From Oscillospiraceae bacterium (GTDB lineage: Bacteria > Bacillota > Clostridia > Oscillospirales > Acutalibacteraceae): a stretch of DNA of 17,856 nucleotides. Positions 1 through 6,846 of the stretch are shown here, piece after piece; the stretch's first letter is position 1, and every line of letters starts with the position of its first letter. Location: NCBI GenBank assembly GCA_019422905.1, contig JAHZCM010000009.1:1-17856 (forward strand). Direction: 5' to 3'. A program made the translations under genes and the position numbers. Under the pieces are notes generated by a model. That model ran no database searches. It worked only from the letters and a program-made list of their open reading frames with translations, and was not told the origin of the DNA.

Positions 1-7
1 ATGGATG

Positions 8-41
8 AAAAAACGGCGGTGGGATTGTACCCATCGCCGTT
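8..41 (-). terminator. Intrinsic terminator closing the holB-rsmI-exonuclease cluster
   Basis: A 12-bp stem (plus-strand arms 12-23 and 30-41, one G-U pair) with a 6-nt loop lies just after the exonuclease stop codon at 58-60. Read on the minus strand it is followed by a run of six T (13 down to 8). This is the classic rho-independent layout and marks the 3' end of the minus-strand cluster. Confidence 0.88.
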
Positions 42-57
42 TGCGTTTTGTCTTTCA

Positions 58-897
58 TCACAGGCCGATCTCCCGGAGGACCCCGCTTGTCGTCCAGCCG
101 CCGTCCGTGTATTCCAGCGCTTCCAGCGGAAAAGGCAGCGGCGCCCCGCCGTCCAGCCGGATCAGCTTCCGGTTCAGCCGCAGCCGCGCGGCATTGCGCA
201 GCACGGACTCCCGCACGGACGGCTTGGCGATTTCCTCCGCACAGGCAAGGATGCGGTCCAGCGAGCCGAATTCCGCCAGCAGCTTTGCCGCCGTTTTCGG
301 GCCGATCTTATCGGCGCCGCGAATGTTGTCGGCACTGTCGCCGACCATCGCCTTGAAATCCGCATACTGCTCCGGTTCGACGCCAAAGCGGCCCTGCACA
401 TAGGCGCGGTCGCACAGCACGGTTTTTTCGCCCCGGTAGCGCAGAACCTGCACGCGGTCGCCCACAAGCTGGAAAAAATCGCTGTCCAAAGACGCGATGG
501 TCATCCGCGGCGCCCCGCCGCAGGCAAACACATAAGACGCGATCACGTCGTCCGTTTCCAGCGCCTCGGCTTCCGCGTGCCGGATACGCATAAAGTCGAG
601 CGCCGCACGGACGTCCGCAAGCTGGGAAAAAGGATTTTCCTCCTCCGGAGCCTGCGTGTAATCCCTGCGGTTTGCCTTATAGTGCCCGTCGAGCTGCGCG
701 CGGGCGTTTTCGTGCTCGCCGTCAAACAGCACGGCAACGTGCGTCGGCTCCACGCGGCGCAAGATTTTCAGCAGCGCGCCGACAAAGCCCAGCGTCCCCT
801 GTATCGCCCTGCCCTCCCGGTTCAAAATGCGCGACGGCATGCCGTAAAACATCTGAAAAAGCAGGTTGTGCCCATCCACCAAAAGCAGCCTGTCCAT
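58..897 (-). CDS. Stand-alone 5'-3' exonuclease (PolA N-domain / flap-nuclease family)
   Basis: The 279-residue protein matches the 5' nuclease domain found at the N-terminus of DNA polymerase I, but no polymerase domain follows, as in the separate YpcP/ExoIX-type enzymes. Metal-binding acidic residues are visible in order: D8 (VDGHN), D59 (LFDGE), E114/D116/D117 (ETDDVIA), D138 and D140 (SLDSD), and D187/D190 in GDSADNI. The helix-hairpin-helix DNA-binding segment GADKIGPKTAAKLL (about 194-207) follows. Family knowledge suggests removal of RNA primers or 5' flaps from DNA; the exact role here is inferred. The ATG at 897 has a GGGAGGGG site 9 nt upstream and lies 23 nt after the rsmI stop, so the gene is probably co-transcribed as the last of the cluster. 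Length is normal for the family. Confidence 0.88.
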   Translation of the reverse strand: MDRLLLVDGHNLLFQMFYGMPSRILNREGRAIQGTLGFVGALLKILRRVEPTHVAVLFDGEHENARAQLDGHYKANRRDYTQAPEEENPFSQLADVRAALDFMRIRHAEAEALETDDVIASYVFACGGAPRMTIASLDSDFFQLVGDRVQVLRYRGEKTVLCDRAYVQGRFGVEPEQYADFKAMVGDSADNIRGADKIGPKTAAKLLAEFGSLDRILACAEEIAKPSVRESVLRNAARLRLNRKLIRLDGGAPLPFPLEALEYTDGGWTTSGVLREIGL

Positions 898-920
898 CTC
901 CGTCCGCCCCTCCCAAAGCC

Positions 921-1763
921 CTACGCCATCAGGCTTTTATAGATCTCGCCTTTTTTGAAGCCGGAAAGCCTTGCGGCCTCCTTCGCCGCGTCAGAAGCGG
1001 AGCTGCCGTTTTCCATGGCAGCTTTGGCCATCTGCACGGCCTCCTCCAGCGTCATTTCCTTTTCCTCCGCGGGCTTTGCGCCCTCGATGACCAGCACGAA
1101 CTCGCCCTTGGGCGCATTCTGCGCATAGTATTCCGCCGCCTGAACCAGCGTCGTGCGGATGCATTCCTCGTGGATTTTCGTGATCTCCCGCACGAGCGCG
1201 ATCCGGCGGTCGCCAAACACCGCCGCCATATCCTGCAACGTATACGGCAGCTTGTGCGGCGCCTCGTAAAACACCATGGTGCGCACTTCATTCTGAACCG
1301 ATTCGAGATGCTCCCGGCGGCTCTTTTTGTTGACGCTCAGAAAGCCCTCAAACGTAAACCGCCCCGTCGGCAGACCGGATACCGCCAGTGCGGAGATCAC
1401 GGCGCTGGGACCGGGCACGACGAGCACGCGGATGCCGCGCGCGGCGCAGAGCGCCACGAGATCCTCGCCCGGATCCGAAATGGCGGGCATCCCGGCGTCG
1501 GAAACCAAGGCGCAGGTTTCGCCCGCCGCAATGCGGTCCGCAATCACCCCACCCTTTTCCTGCTTGTTGTGCTCATAATAGCTGACCAACGGTTTTTTGA
1601 TGCCGAAATGGTTCAGGAGTTTCATCGTGACGCGGGTGTCCTCCGCGGCGATAAAATCCGCGCCCGCCAGCGTTTCCGCCGCGCGGGGCGAAAAATCGGA
1701 CAGGTTGCCGATCGGCGTGCCCACCACATACAGCGCGCCTTTTTCCAGTTTATTTGCTTCCAT
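921..1763 (-). CDS. rsmI: 16S rRNA (cytidine-1402-2'-O)-methyltransferase RsmI
   Basis: The 280-residue product carries the tetrapyrrole-methylase-fold signatures of RsmI: LYVVGTPIGNLSD (11-23), AEDTR (40-44), SDAGMPAISDPG (88-99), VPGPSAVISALAVSGLP (116-132) and FYEAPH (165-170). RsmI uses SAM to 2'-O-methylate C1402 in the ribosomal decoding centre. The reading frame is open 27 codons further upstream, but the ATG at 1763 is chosen because GGAGGGG sits 6 nt before it and the conserved fold starts right after. The first 14 nt overlap the end of the trmN6-like gene, which suggests translational coupling. In Bacillus the orthologue yabC also follows yabB, so both sequence and order support the call. 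Confidence 0.95.
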   Translation of the reverse strand: MEANKLEKGALYVVGTPIGNLSDFSPRAAETLAGADFIAAEDTRVTMKLLNHFGIKKPLVSYYEHNKQEKGGVIADRIAAGETCALVSDAGMPAISDPGEDLVALCAARGIRVLVVPGPSAVISALAVSGLPTGRFTFEGFLSVNKKSRREHLESVQNEVRTMVFYEAPHKLPYTLQDMAAVFGDRRIALVREITKIHEECIRTTLVQAAEYYAQNAPKGEFVLVIEGAKPAEEKEMTLEEAVQMAKAAMENGSSASDAAKEAARLSGFKKGEIYKSLMA

Positions 1764-2511
1764 GGCATTCCCCTCCGTGTCCGGCCTTGTAGTCGCCGTA
1801 AATTTCGAGCATTTCCTTTGAAAATCCGCCGTCTTCATCCTCAATCAGCAGGGCCGGCAGGATTTGAAGGCCCGGCCTGCCGCCGCGTCGCGCTTCGAGC
1901 AAAAACAGTGACGGCGCGCTTTCCCTGCGCTGCTGCACGAGCCGCAGCTTTTTCGGCTCCAGGCCGTTCTCCCGGAACGCGCACAGCGCGTCCGTCAGGC
2001 GCTCCGGGCGCTGGCAGATACACAGCCGCCCGCCAAAGCGCAGAACCGCTTTTCCCGCGCGCGCCACATCCTCAAGCGTGCAGGTGCATTCATGCCGGGC
2101 GTTTTCCATGCGCGCGTCCGCATTGCGCAGGCCCGCGCCGACCGCCTTATACGGCGGGTTGCAGGCGGCGAGATCCAGCTCCGGCTCCGGAAACACGCGG
2201 CGGATCTCCCGGATATCCCCCTGCCGGACTGAGATAAAGCGCTCGAAGCCGTTTTCCCGGACGGACCGCTCCGCCTGCGCGGCGGCATCGCCGTCAAGCT
2301 CCACGCCGGTGATCTCCCGCGATCCGTACCGCGTATGCCAGAGCAGCGGAATCGTGCCGCAGCCGGTGCCGAGATCCGCGCAGCGCTCGCCCTTTTTGGG
2401 CGCGGCAAAATGCGCGAGCAAAATCGTATCCGTCGTAAACCGGTGCGCGCGGCTCACAAGCACGCGGCAGTCCGGCCCGAGCGGCTCCCAGCGCATATTC
2501 TCCTCTGTCAC
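1750..2511 (-). CDS. trmN6: tRNA1(Val) adenine-37 N6-methyltransferase-like protein (TrmN6/YabB family)
   Basis: This 253-residue protein is a SAM-dependent methyltransferase of the YabB/TrmN6 type. The SAM-binding motif I is DLGTGCGTIPLL (46-57), and the catalytic NPPY motif of amino-methyltransferases is at 118-121. The N-terminal segment HRFTTDTILLAHF (23-35) is typical of the family. Family knowledge points to N6-methylation of A37 in a tRNA, although Gram-positive members are less well characterised than E. coli TrmN6. Start: GTG at 2511 with GGAAGG 5 nt upstream; an in-frame ATG at 2496 has only 3 nt after its GAGGAG. It sits between a terminator (2552-2580) and rsmI, with which it overlaps by 14 nt. 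No convincing promoter was seen in the 90-nt gap, so its expression may rely on read-through. Confidence 0.85.
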   Translation of the reverse strand: MTEENMRWEPLGPDCRVLVSRAHRFTTDTILLAHFAAPKKGERCADLGTGCGTIPLLWHTRYGSREITGVELDGDAAAQAERSVRENGFERFISVRQGDIREIRRVFPEPELDLAACNPPYKAVGAGLRNADARMENARHECTCTLEDVARAGKAVLRFGGRLCICQRPERLTDALCAFRENGLEPKKLRLVQQRRESAPSLFLLEARRGGRPGLQILPALLIEDEDGGFSKEMLEIYGDYKAGHGGECHGSK

Positions 2512-2551
2512 GGCAGCCTTCCTCCTCCCGTTTTCCTCTATTTTCAGACAG

Positions 2552-2580
2552 AAAAAAGGACTGCCGCCAAGCGCCAGCCC
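2552..2580 (-). terminator. Intrinsic terminator after the ferredoxin gene
   Basis: On the minus strand, arms 2580-2572 and 2566-2558 pair over 9 positions (one G-G mismatch, one G-U) around a 5-nt loop. Six T follow (2557 down to 2552). It starts 20 nt after the ferredoxin stop and 41 nt before the trmN6-like start, so it would end the ferredoxin transcript or attenuate read-through into trmN6-rsmI. Confidence 0.75.
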
Positions 2581-2600
2581 TCTCCCGTTTTACACAACAA

Positions 2601-2771
2601 TTATGCCTGCTCAGGAGCCTCAACCGGGCAAGTGTCAGCGCAAGCGCCGCACTCGATGCAGGTTGCTTCGTCGATTTCGTACTTGCCGTCACCCTCGGAG
2701 ATCGCGCTGACCGGACATGCGTCCGCGCAAGCGCCGCAAGCGATGCAAGCGTCTGTGATTTTATATGCCAT
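2601..2771 (-). CDS. Small 2[4Fe-4S] ferredoxin
   Basis: A 56-residue bacterial-type ferredoxin. Two cluster-binding motifs are visible: CIACGACADACP near the N-terminus and CIECGACADTCP in the second half, each C-x2-C-x2-C-x3-C-P. The length and pseudo-twofold repeat are exactly those of clostridial low-potential electron carriers. The ATG at 2771 is preferred over an in-frame ATG at 2786 because GGAGGTG lies 7 nt before it and family members begin MAYKI. The gene has its own promoter (2802-2829) and terminator (2552-2580), so it can be expressed apart from ricT and trmN6. Its redox partner is not evident; the neighbouring RicT belongs to a complex reported to hold [4Fe-4S] clusters, but a functional link is only a guess. 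Confidence 0.95.
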   Translation of the reverse strand: MAYKITDACIACGACADACPVSAISEGDGKYEIDEATCIECGACADTCPVEAPEQA

Positions 2772-2801
2772 GTAAGACACCTCCATGTATTTGATATCTA
2801 C

Positions 2802-2829
2802 ATTCTAACACAAATCCGTGAAAATGCAA
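2802..2829 (-). promoter_or_regulatory. Sigma-A-type promoter of the ferredoxin gene
   Basis: On the minus strand TTGCAT (2829-2824) is followed after 16 nt by TAGAAT (2807-2802). The -10 carries the extended TGT dinucleotide element directly upstream (TGTTAGAAT). The ferredoxin ATG lies about 30 nt downstream of the -10, and the promoter sits in the gap after ricT. Confidence 0.7.
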
Positions 2830-2860
2830 GAATAAAATATTGCCAGAGGTGACGAATCTC

Positions 2861-3727
2861 TCATCTTTCGAGCTTCTTCAGCTCTTCGATTTCTTTCTTG
2901 TTGAGCTTGATCTGCCCGTCGCGGATCAGACGGACGTCCTTGACCTTGTAAATGCCCGGCGCAGCGTCGGGATTCTTATCCAGCCGCACGGTGAGCTTCC
3001 CGGTTAAAAGGTTCTGGTCCACGACGACCCCCCTGCCGTCCGGGGTGGAAACGACGGCATTCACCTTCGGTGTGGTGCGCAGCAGGTCGAGATACGCCTC
3101 CTGCTCGTACTTGAGGCAGCACATCAGCCTGCCGCAGGTGCCGGAGATCTTCACCGGGTTCAGGGAAAGCCCCTGTTCCTTCGCCATTTTGATCGAAACC
3201 GGCTGGAATCCGCCGAGGAACGAGCCGCAGCAGAACGGCCGGCCGCAGATGCCGAGACCGCCGATCATCTTCGCCTCGTCGCGCACGCCGATCTGGCGCA
3301 GCTCGATCCGGGTGCGGAACATGCCCGCGAGATCCTTCACCAGCTCGCGGAAATCCACGCGCCCGTCCGCCGTAAAATAAAACAGGATCTTGCTGTTGTC
3401 AAACGTGTATTCCACGTCGACGAGCTTCATTTCAAGCCCCCGCTCCGCAATCTTTTTCTCACAGAGCGCAAAGGCGTTTTTCGCCTTAATCTCATTTTCC
3501 GCCACGCGGCGCAGGTCGTCCTTTGTCGCCTTGCGCATCAGCTTTTTCAGCGGCTGCACAATGGTCTCCTCGGCCACGTCGCGGTTTGCCAGCGCAACCT
3601 CTCCGCACTCCAGCCCCCGCGCCGTCTCCACGACCGCGCGGTCTCCGACGGCGAGCTTTTCGCCGTTCGGGTCAAAGTAGTAGACCTTGCCCATGTTTTT
3701 AAATCTGACTCCGATGACTTCTGCCAT
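2861..3727 (-). CDS. ricT: RicT/YaaT, PSP1-domain protein of the Ric complex
   Basis: The 288-residue protein matches PSP1/YaaT (about 275 residues in Bacillus). Distinctive cysteines are conserved: C161, C166 and C167 in CGRPFCC, and C198, C203 and C204 in CGRLMCC. The start MAEVIGVRFKNMGKVYYFDP is typical. In Bacillus, RicT acts with RicA and RicF as an Fe-S containing complex that works with RNase Y on mRNA maturation and affects sporulation, competence and biofilm formation; transfer of that role here is inference. ATG at 3727 is used; AAGGAAA lies 12 nt upstream, which is long, so a GTG 12 nt earlier is a remote alternative. Order holB-ricT matches Bacillus holB-yaaT. The 140-nt leader contains two dyads. 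Confidence 0.92.
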   Translation of the reverse strand: MAEVIGVRFKNMGKVYYFDPNGEKLAVGDRAVVETARGLECGEVALANRDVAEETIVQPLKKLMRKATKDDLRRVAENEIKAKNAFALCEKKIAERGLEMKLVDVEYTFDNSKILFYFTADGRVDFRELVKDLAGMFRTRIELRQIGVRDEAKMIGGLGICGRPFCCGSFLGGFQPVSIKMAKEQGLSLNPVKISGTCGRLMCCLKYEQEAYLDLLRTTPKVNAVVSTPDGRGVVVDQNLLTGKLTVRLDKNPDAAPGIYKVKDVRLIRDGQIKLNKKEIEELKKLER

Positions 3728-3757
3728 CCTGATGACCACTTTCCTTTCTGCGGAACG

Positions 3758-3773
3758 GGGCCGCATGCGGCCC
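3758..3773. repeat. 16-bp perfect palindrome in the ricT leader
   Basis: GGGCCGCATGCGGCCC is fully self-complementary and lies 31-46 nt upstream of the ricT start. As RNA it would give a 6-bp GC stem around a CATG tetraloop-like turn; as DNA it could be a protein-binding site. No T-run follows, so it is not a terminator. Confidence 0.6.
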
Positions 3774-3861
3774 ATCCCGCGAAACACCGGCCGCAGAATA
3801 TAGCCGGCGGGCAAAGCGCAGAAAAAGACACACGCTCTGAGCTTGCCCTTTCGTATCGCAA

Positions 3862-3879
3862 GCGGGCTTATTTGCCCGC
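3862..3879 (-). repeat. Small dyad spanning the holB stop codon
   Basis: GCGGGC and GCCCGC flank a 6-nt AAATAA loop that contains the holB stop. There is no T-run after it, so termination is unlikely. It may protect the pstA-holB message end or be incidental. Confidence 0.4.
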
Positions 3880-4854
3880 GGCTTCTCTCATTTTGGCGCA
3901 AAACGCCGTGACGAGCAGCGCCATATTCGCATTGCGCTGCGCATAGCCCGCGTACTGCCGGGCCAGGTCGCACAAGGCGACAAGGCTTTTCAGCGGCAGC
4001 CTCCGGCTCAGCCGCTGCGCGGTTTCCAGTGTTCCCGCGGCGGCGGTCTGCACGCCGCTTTTCAACATACAGGCGTCCCGGAATAAAAGCTGCAGCCGTC
4101 CGGCCGCTTCCAGGAAAAGCGGCTTGTCCTTAATCAGGGGAGCCGCCGCCGCCAGCAGCTCATGCTCGCTGCGCTCCGCTACGGAGAGCGCGATCTCCTC
4201 GGAGATCTGCGCCGCACGCGCCGCGCGCCCGTCCCCGCCCAGCATTTTGCCGATATTTCCGCGGTGCAGCGCGGAAAGCGCCAGCGCCTCCTCGGCGGAG
4301 ATCCCGGTCTTTTTCTCCACATAGGCCGCCGCCTCCCGCTCCCCGGGCGGATAAAGCGTGAAGGCCTGCACGCGCGAGCGAATGGTGGGTAGCAAAATAT
4401 CCGCCGACTGCACCGTGAAAATAAAAATCACGCCGGGCGGCGGTTCCTCTATGAGTTTTAAGAGCTTGTTCTGCGCCGCGTCCGAAATGCCGTTCTCGAT
4501 AAAAAACAGATAGACGCTCACGTCCGATTCCTCCGGGCGCTTGTACGCATCCGAAATGACCTTTTCCACTGACTCGGCGCTGATCGAATTCGAAGCGCCG
4601 CTGCCGGTGACCGTGCGGATATCCGGGTGCGAGCCGGCCGCCGAGCGGATACAGGCGGGACACACACCGCACGGCGCCGATTCCCGGTCTCCGCTGCGGC
4701 AAACCGCGGCACGCGCCAGAATACGGGCGAGCGTGCGCTTTCCGAGGCCCGCCTCGCCCTGCAGCAAAATCGCGTGCGGCAGCCTGCGGCGGGAAAACGC
4801 ACCCGAAAGCGCGCTTTTCAGCGCCGCATTGCCGACGAAATCTTCAAACTGCAT
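3868..4854 (-). CDS. holB: DNA polymerase III delta' subunit (clamp loader)
   Basis: This 328-residue AAA+ protein is the expected size for HolB (329 in Bacillus). A P-loop GEAGLGKRT is at 33-41, followed by the four zinc-ligand cysteines C52, C62, C65 and C68, then a sensor-1 region (FTVQSADILLPTIRSR). The delta' subunit sits in the clamp-loader ring that opens and loads the beta sliding clamp. The usual SRC motif reads SRV here, which is a minor deviation. ATG at 4854 follows directly on the pstA stop (TAAATG); GAGAAGG lies 5 nt upstream, so the genes are tightly coupled. The C-terminal helical part is complete. Confidence 0.93.
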   Translation of the reverse strand: MQFEDFVGNAALKSALSGAFSRRRLPHAILLQGEAGLGKRTLARILARAAVCRSGDRESAPCGVCPACIRSAAGSHPDIRTVTGSGASNSISAESVEKVISDAYKRPEESDVSVYLFFIENGISDAAQNKLLKLIEEPPPGVIFIFTVQSADILLPTIRSRVQAFTLYPPGEREAAAYVEKKTGISAEEALALSALHRGNIGKMLGGDGRAARAAQISEEIALSVAERSEHELLAAAAPLIKDKPLFLEAAGRLQLLFRDACMLKSGVQTAAAGTLETAQRLSRRLPLKSLVALCDLARQYAGYAQRNANMALLVTAFCAKMREAAGK

Positions 4855-5178
4855 TTAGACCTTCTCAAAGCGGTCTACGTTCAGCACGAAAATCGTGGAG
4901 CCGCCCACGGTGACCTCCACCGGGAAGGAGGAATACATGCCCACATCCATCGTGGAGGTGCTGGGCACGATCTGGGATCTGCGGCTCGAGTGCTTCGCAA
5001 TGATCCGGATCACCTCGTCCACCTTCTCGTCTTCCACGCCGGAGATGAACGTCGTGTTGCCGGCCATCAGAAAGCCGCCCGTCGTCGCGAGCTTTGTGAC
5101 GGAAAAACCGCCTCTGGTCAGCGCGGAGGAAACCGCGCCGCTGTCGTCGTTGCTGACAATCGCAAGGATAAGTTTCAT
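4855..5178 (-). CDS. pstA: Cyclic-di-AMP receptor PstA/DarA (PII-like)
   Basis: The 107-residue protein matches the PstA/DarA (YaaQ, DUF970) family of PII-like trimeric proteins that bind cyclic di-AMP in Firmicutes. The diagnostic stretch LATTGGFLMAGNTTFISGV is present (residues 30-48), with the usual N-terminus MKLILAIVSNDD. The downstream signalling target is unknown in most species. The ATG at 5178 has AGGAGG 9 nt upstream. It is the first gene of the minus-strand cluster and abuts holB without a gap, as the yaaQ-(yaaR)-holB order in Bacillus would predict; a yaaR homologue is absent here. Confidence 0.94.
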   Translation of the reverse strand: MKLILAIVSNDDSGAVSSALTRGGFSVTKLATTGGFLMAGNTTFISGVEDEKVDEVIRIIAKHSSRRSQIVPSTSTMDVGMYSSFPVEVTVGGSTIFVLNVDRFEKV

Positions 5179-5255
5179 AATTGTCTGCCTCCTTTTATCT
5201 TTTGGCTTAGCCCAATCATCGCTTTATCCAAAGGCACTGCCTCTGGTTCAACTCT

Positions 5256-5264
5256 ATTCTATCA
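5256..5264 (-). promoter_or_regulatory. Probable extended -10 promoter of pstA-holB
   Basis: On the minus strand TGATAGAAT forms an extended -10 (TG-n-TAGAAT) 77 nt upstream of the pstA ATG. No good -35 hexamer is present at 16-18 nt spacing, but an A/T-rich tract lies upstream. It is the best candidate start site for the cluster. Confidence 0.5.
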
Positions 5265-5376
5265 TCTTATTGCAAAAAAATCTATACTTTTTTCGTTTTT
5301 GGCGCGGAAAGCTTGCAGAGATTTCGGGAAGCGAAGCGTTTCCCATATTTTTGCGCGCCATTGCGCTTTACGCCCC

Positions 5377-5406
5377 TTGCATCTCACACTGCATCTACTG
5401 TATAAT
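5377..5406 (+). promoter_or_regulatory. Promoter of the zinc-ribbon protein gene
   Basis: TTGCAT (5377-5382) and a perfect TATAAT (5401-5406) are separated by 18 nt, 56 nt before the ATG at 5463. A GC-rich near-palindrome (about 5421-5440) lies in the short 5' leader, followed by AGGAGG (5451-5456). The promoter is divergent from that of pstA. Confidence 0.68.
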
Positions 5407-5462
5407 ATGTTTAATAAGAGCGCTGCGGGCGGGCCGCCTGCGGCTGACGGAGGAGGATCTTT

Positions 5463-6731
5463 ATGTTCTGTGAAAACTGCGGGGCGCAAATCCCTGATAC
5501 CGCCAAATTCTGCAGGTTCTGCGGTGCGAGCCAGACGCCGGTAAGCGGTGCCGCCGTATCGGCGCCCGTTTCCGTATCCGGGCAAGCCTCCGGCTCCGGG
5601 CAAAACACCGAAAAGCAATCGCTCATCGATTATCTTGGGGCACTGCATACCGCTGAAATGGGCGTCATACATTCCGATGAACTTATAAAACTGCTGGATG
5701 CGCAGAAAGCAGACTATGTGCGTTACCATCGCGCCATTTGGCGTGCAGCATCCTTTAACGAGCTAATGCCGGTCCGCCGTGATTACATCGCCGAAGCGCA
5801 AAAAGAAGTTGATTATCGGAAAAAGAGCATCTCTGAATTTCAGGATCCTAAGAGGTATGCTCCGATCAATAATAGCTGGAGCGCAAAAATAGCAAACTTA
5901 GCGGTACGTATGCAGTTCTCTTCTTATGACAAAAAGGAGGTAATTTACCAGAAGGAGGCTCTTGAAGACGCCAAACGCCGTATGCAAGAAGCCCCCGCCG
6001 CACAGCGGAAAGAGGATCAGCGGGTGGCGGCGGAAATGGTCGCATACAACCGCCGCAAGCAGGCCTTTGAGGCGCACGAGGCTTTGCGGAAGGCCGCATG
6101 GGACGAAGAGGAGAAAGCGGTCTGCAAAAGCTTTGACGAGAGCCGGCAGTACATCGCGGTAAAGCGAAACGATTTCGCTGCCCGCCGCGACGCGCTTTAT
6201 GCGGAGGAACGCCTTTTTGAGCAGTTCCGCGACCCGGTTGCGGAATACCAGCTCCGGCAGTATCTGCGAATGGGGCTTGTAGACAGGCTGGAGGGGCCGC
6301 AGGGCGGGTACTCCTTTTATCTGGACGAGCTGAACGCCAGGCGTATCTGCGGCAGCATCGATGAGCTGCGCAAGTCGATGGAAAGCCGAATGGACACCAT
6401 GATCGAGCAGATGGGCGAGCTGGTACAAAGCCTGCGGTACGCAAACCGGCAGCTGGAAGGCTTGCGGGGTGGGATTCTCGCCTGCTGCACCGCCATTGAG
6501 GACGGCTTTACACGCATTGACCGCAATATGGACAAATCTGCGAGCCGGATGACGGCGCAACTTCGGGAAGAGATTACAAATCAGGCGCGGCCTATCCGGG
6601 AAGCTGTTCAGCGGTCGGAATACAATCTCTATCTGGATTCCATGCGCAAAGAGCTGGACAATTATCAGTACGGACGCCTGCGCGAGCCTCCCATCAGCAC
6701 AGCCACGGAGATCGGGCCCAACTTTTTCTGA
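5463..6731 (+). CDS. Zinc-ribbon protein with coiled-coil regions, unknown function
   Basis: A 422-residue protein that I do not recognise beyond its N-terminal zinc ribbon. Cysteines C3, C6, C17 and C20 (MFCENCGAQIPD...FCRFCG) form a treble-clef/rubredoxin-like knuckle, followed by a Ser/Gly/Ala/Val-rich linker (22-50). The rest is highly charged and helical: heptad-like stretches occur around 105-125, 157-255, 298-335 and 345-400, and a more compact segment lies at 262-298 (YQLRQYLRMGLVDRLEGPQGGYSFYL). There is no signal peptide or membrane helix, so it should be cytoplasmic. It ends with the short non-helical tail PPISTATEIGPNFF. ATG at 5463 has AGGAGG 6 nt upstream. The gene stands alone, with its own promoter and a shared convergent terminator. 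Function is unassigned; a scaffold or oligomer-forming role is only a guess. Confidence 0.85.
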   Translation: MFCENCGAQIPDTAKFCRFCGASQTPVSGAAVSAPVSVSGQASGSGQNTEKQSLIDYLGALHTAEMGVIHSDELIKLLDAQKADYVRYHRAIWRAASFNELMPVRRDYIAEAQKEVDYRKKSISEFQDPKRYAPINNSWSAKIANLAVRMQFSSYDKKEVIYQKEALEDAKRRMQEAPAAQRKEDQRVAAEMVAYNRRKQAFEAHEALRKAAWDEEEKAVCKSFDESRQYIAVKRNDFAARRDALYAEERLFEQFRDPVAEYQLRQYLRMGLVDRLEGPQGGYSFYLDELNARRICGSIDELRKSMESRMDTMIEQMGELVQSLRYANRQLEGLRGGILACCTAIEDGFTRIDRNMDKSASRMTAQLREEITNQARPIREAVQRSEYNLYLDSMRKELDNYQYGRLREPPISTATEIGPNFF

Positions 6732-6801
6732 AATCTGGGCTTCACGCATATGGCTTTGCCCCTGATTTTATATACGCATGTATGCTTTAAACCCTATGTA
6801 A

Positions 6802-6846
6802 AAAGGGCTCCGGTCAACCGTTCATCAGACGCGGCCGGAGCCCTTT
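6802..6846. terminator. Bidirectional terminator between convergent genes
   Basis: A 12-bp perfect stem (6802-6813 and 6835-6846) surrounds a 21-nt loop. On the minus strand it directly follows the symporter stop and runs into TTTTT (6804-6800). On the plus strand it follows the zinc-ribbon gene by about 70 nt and runs into TTTCTATTT. The minus-strand orientation is the stronger terminator. Confidence 0.8.

Noticed and set aside
672..2237. 521-codon open frame on the plus strand opposite rsmI and trmN6
   Set aside because: Crosses three well-supported minus-strand genes, has Arg/Ala/Pro-rich low-complexity composition and no promoter or domain.
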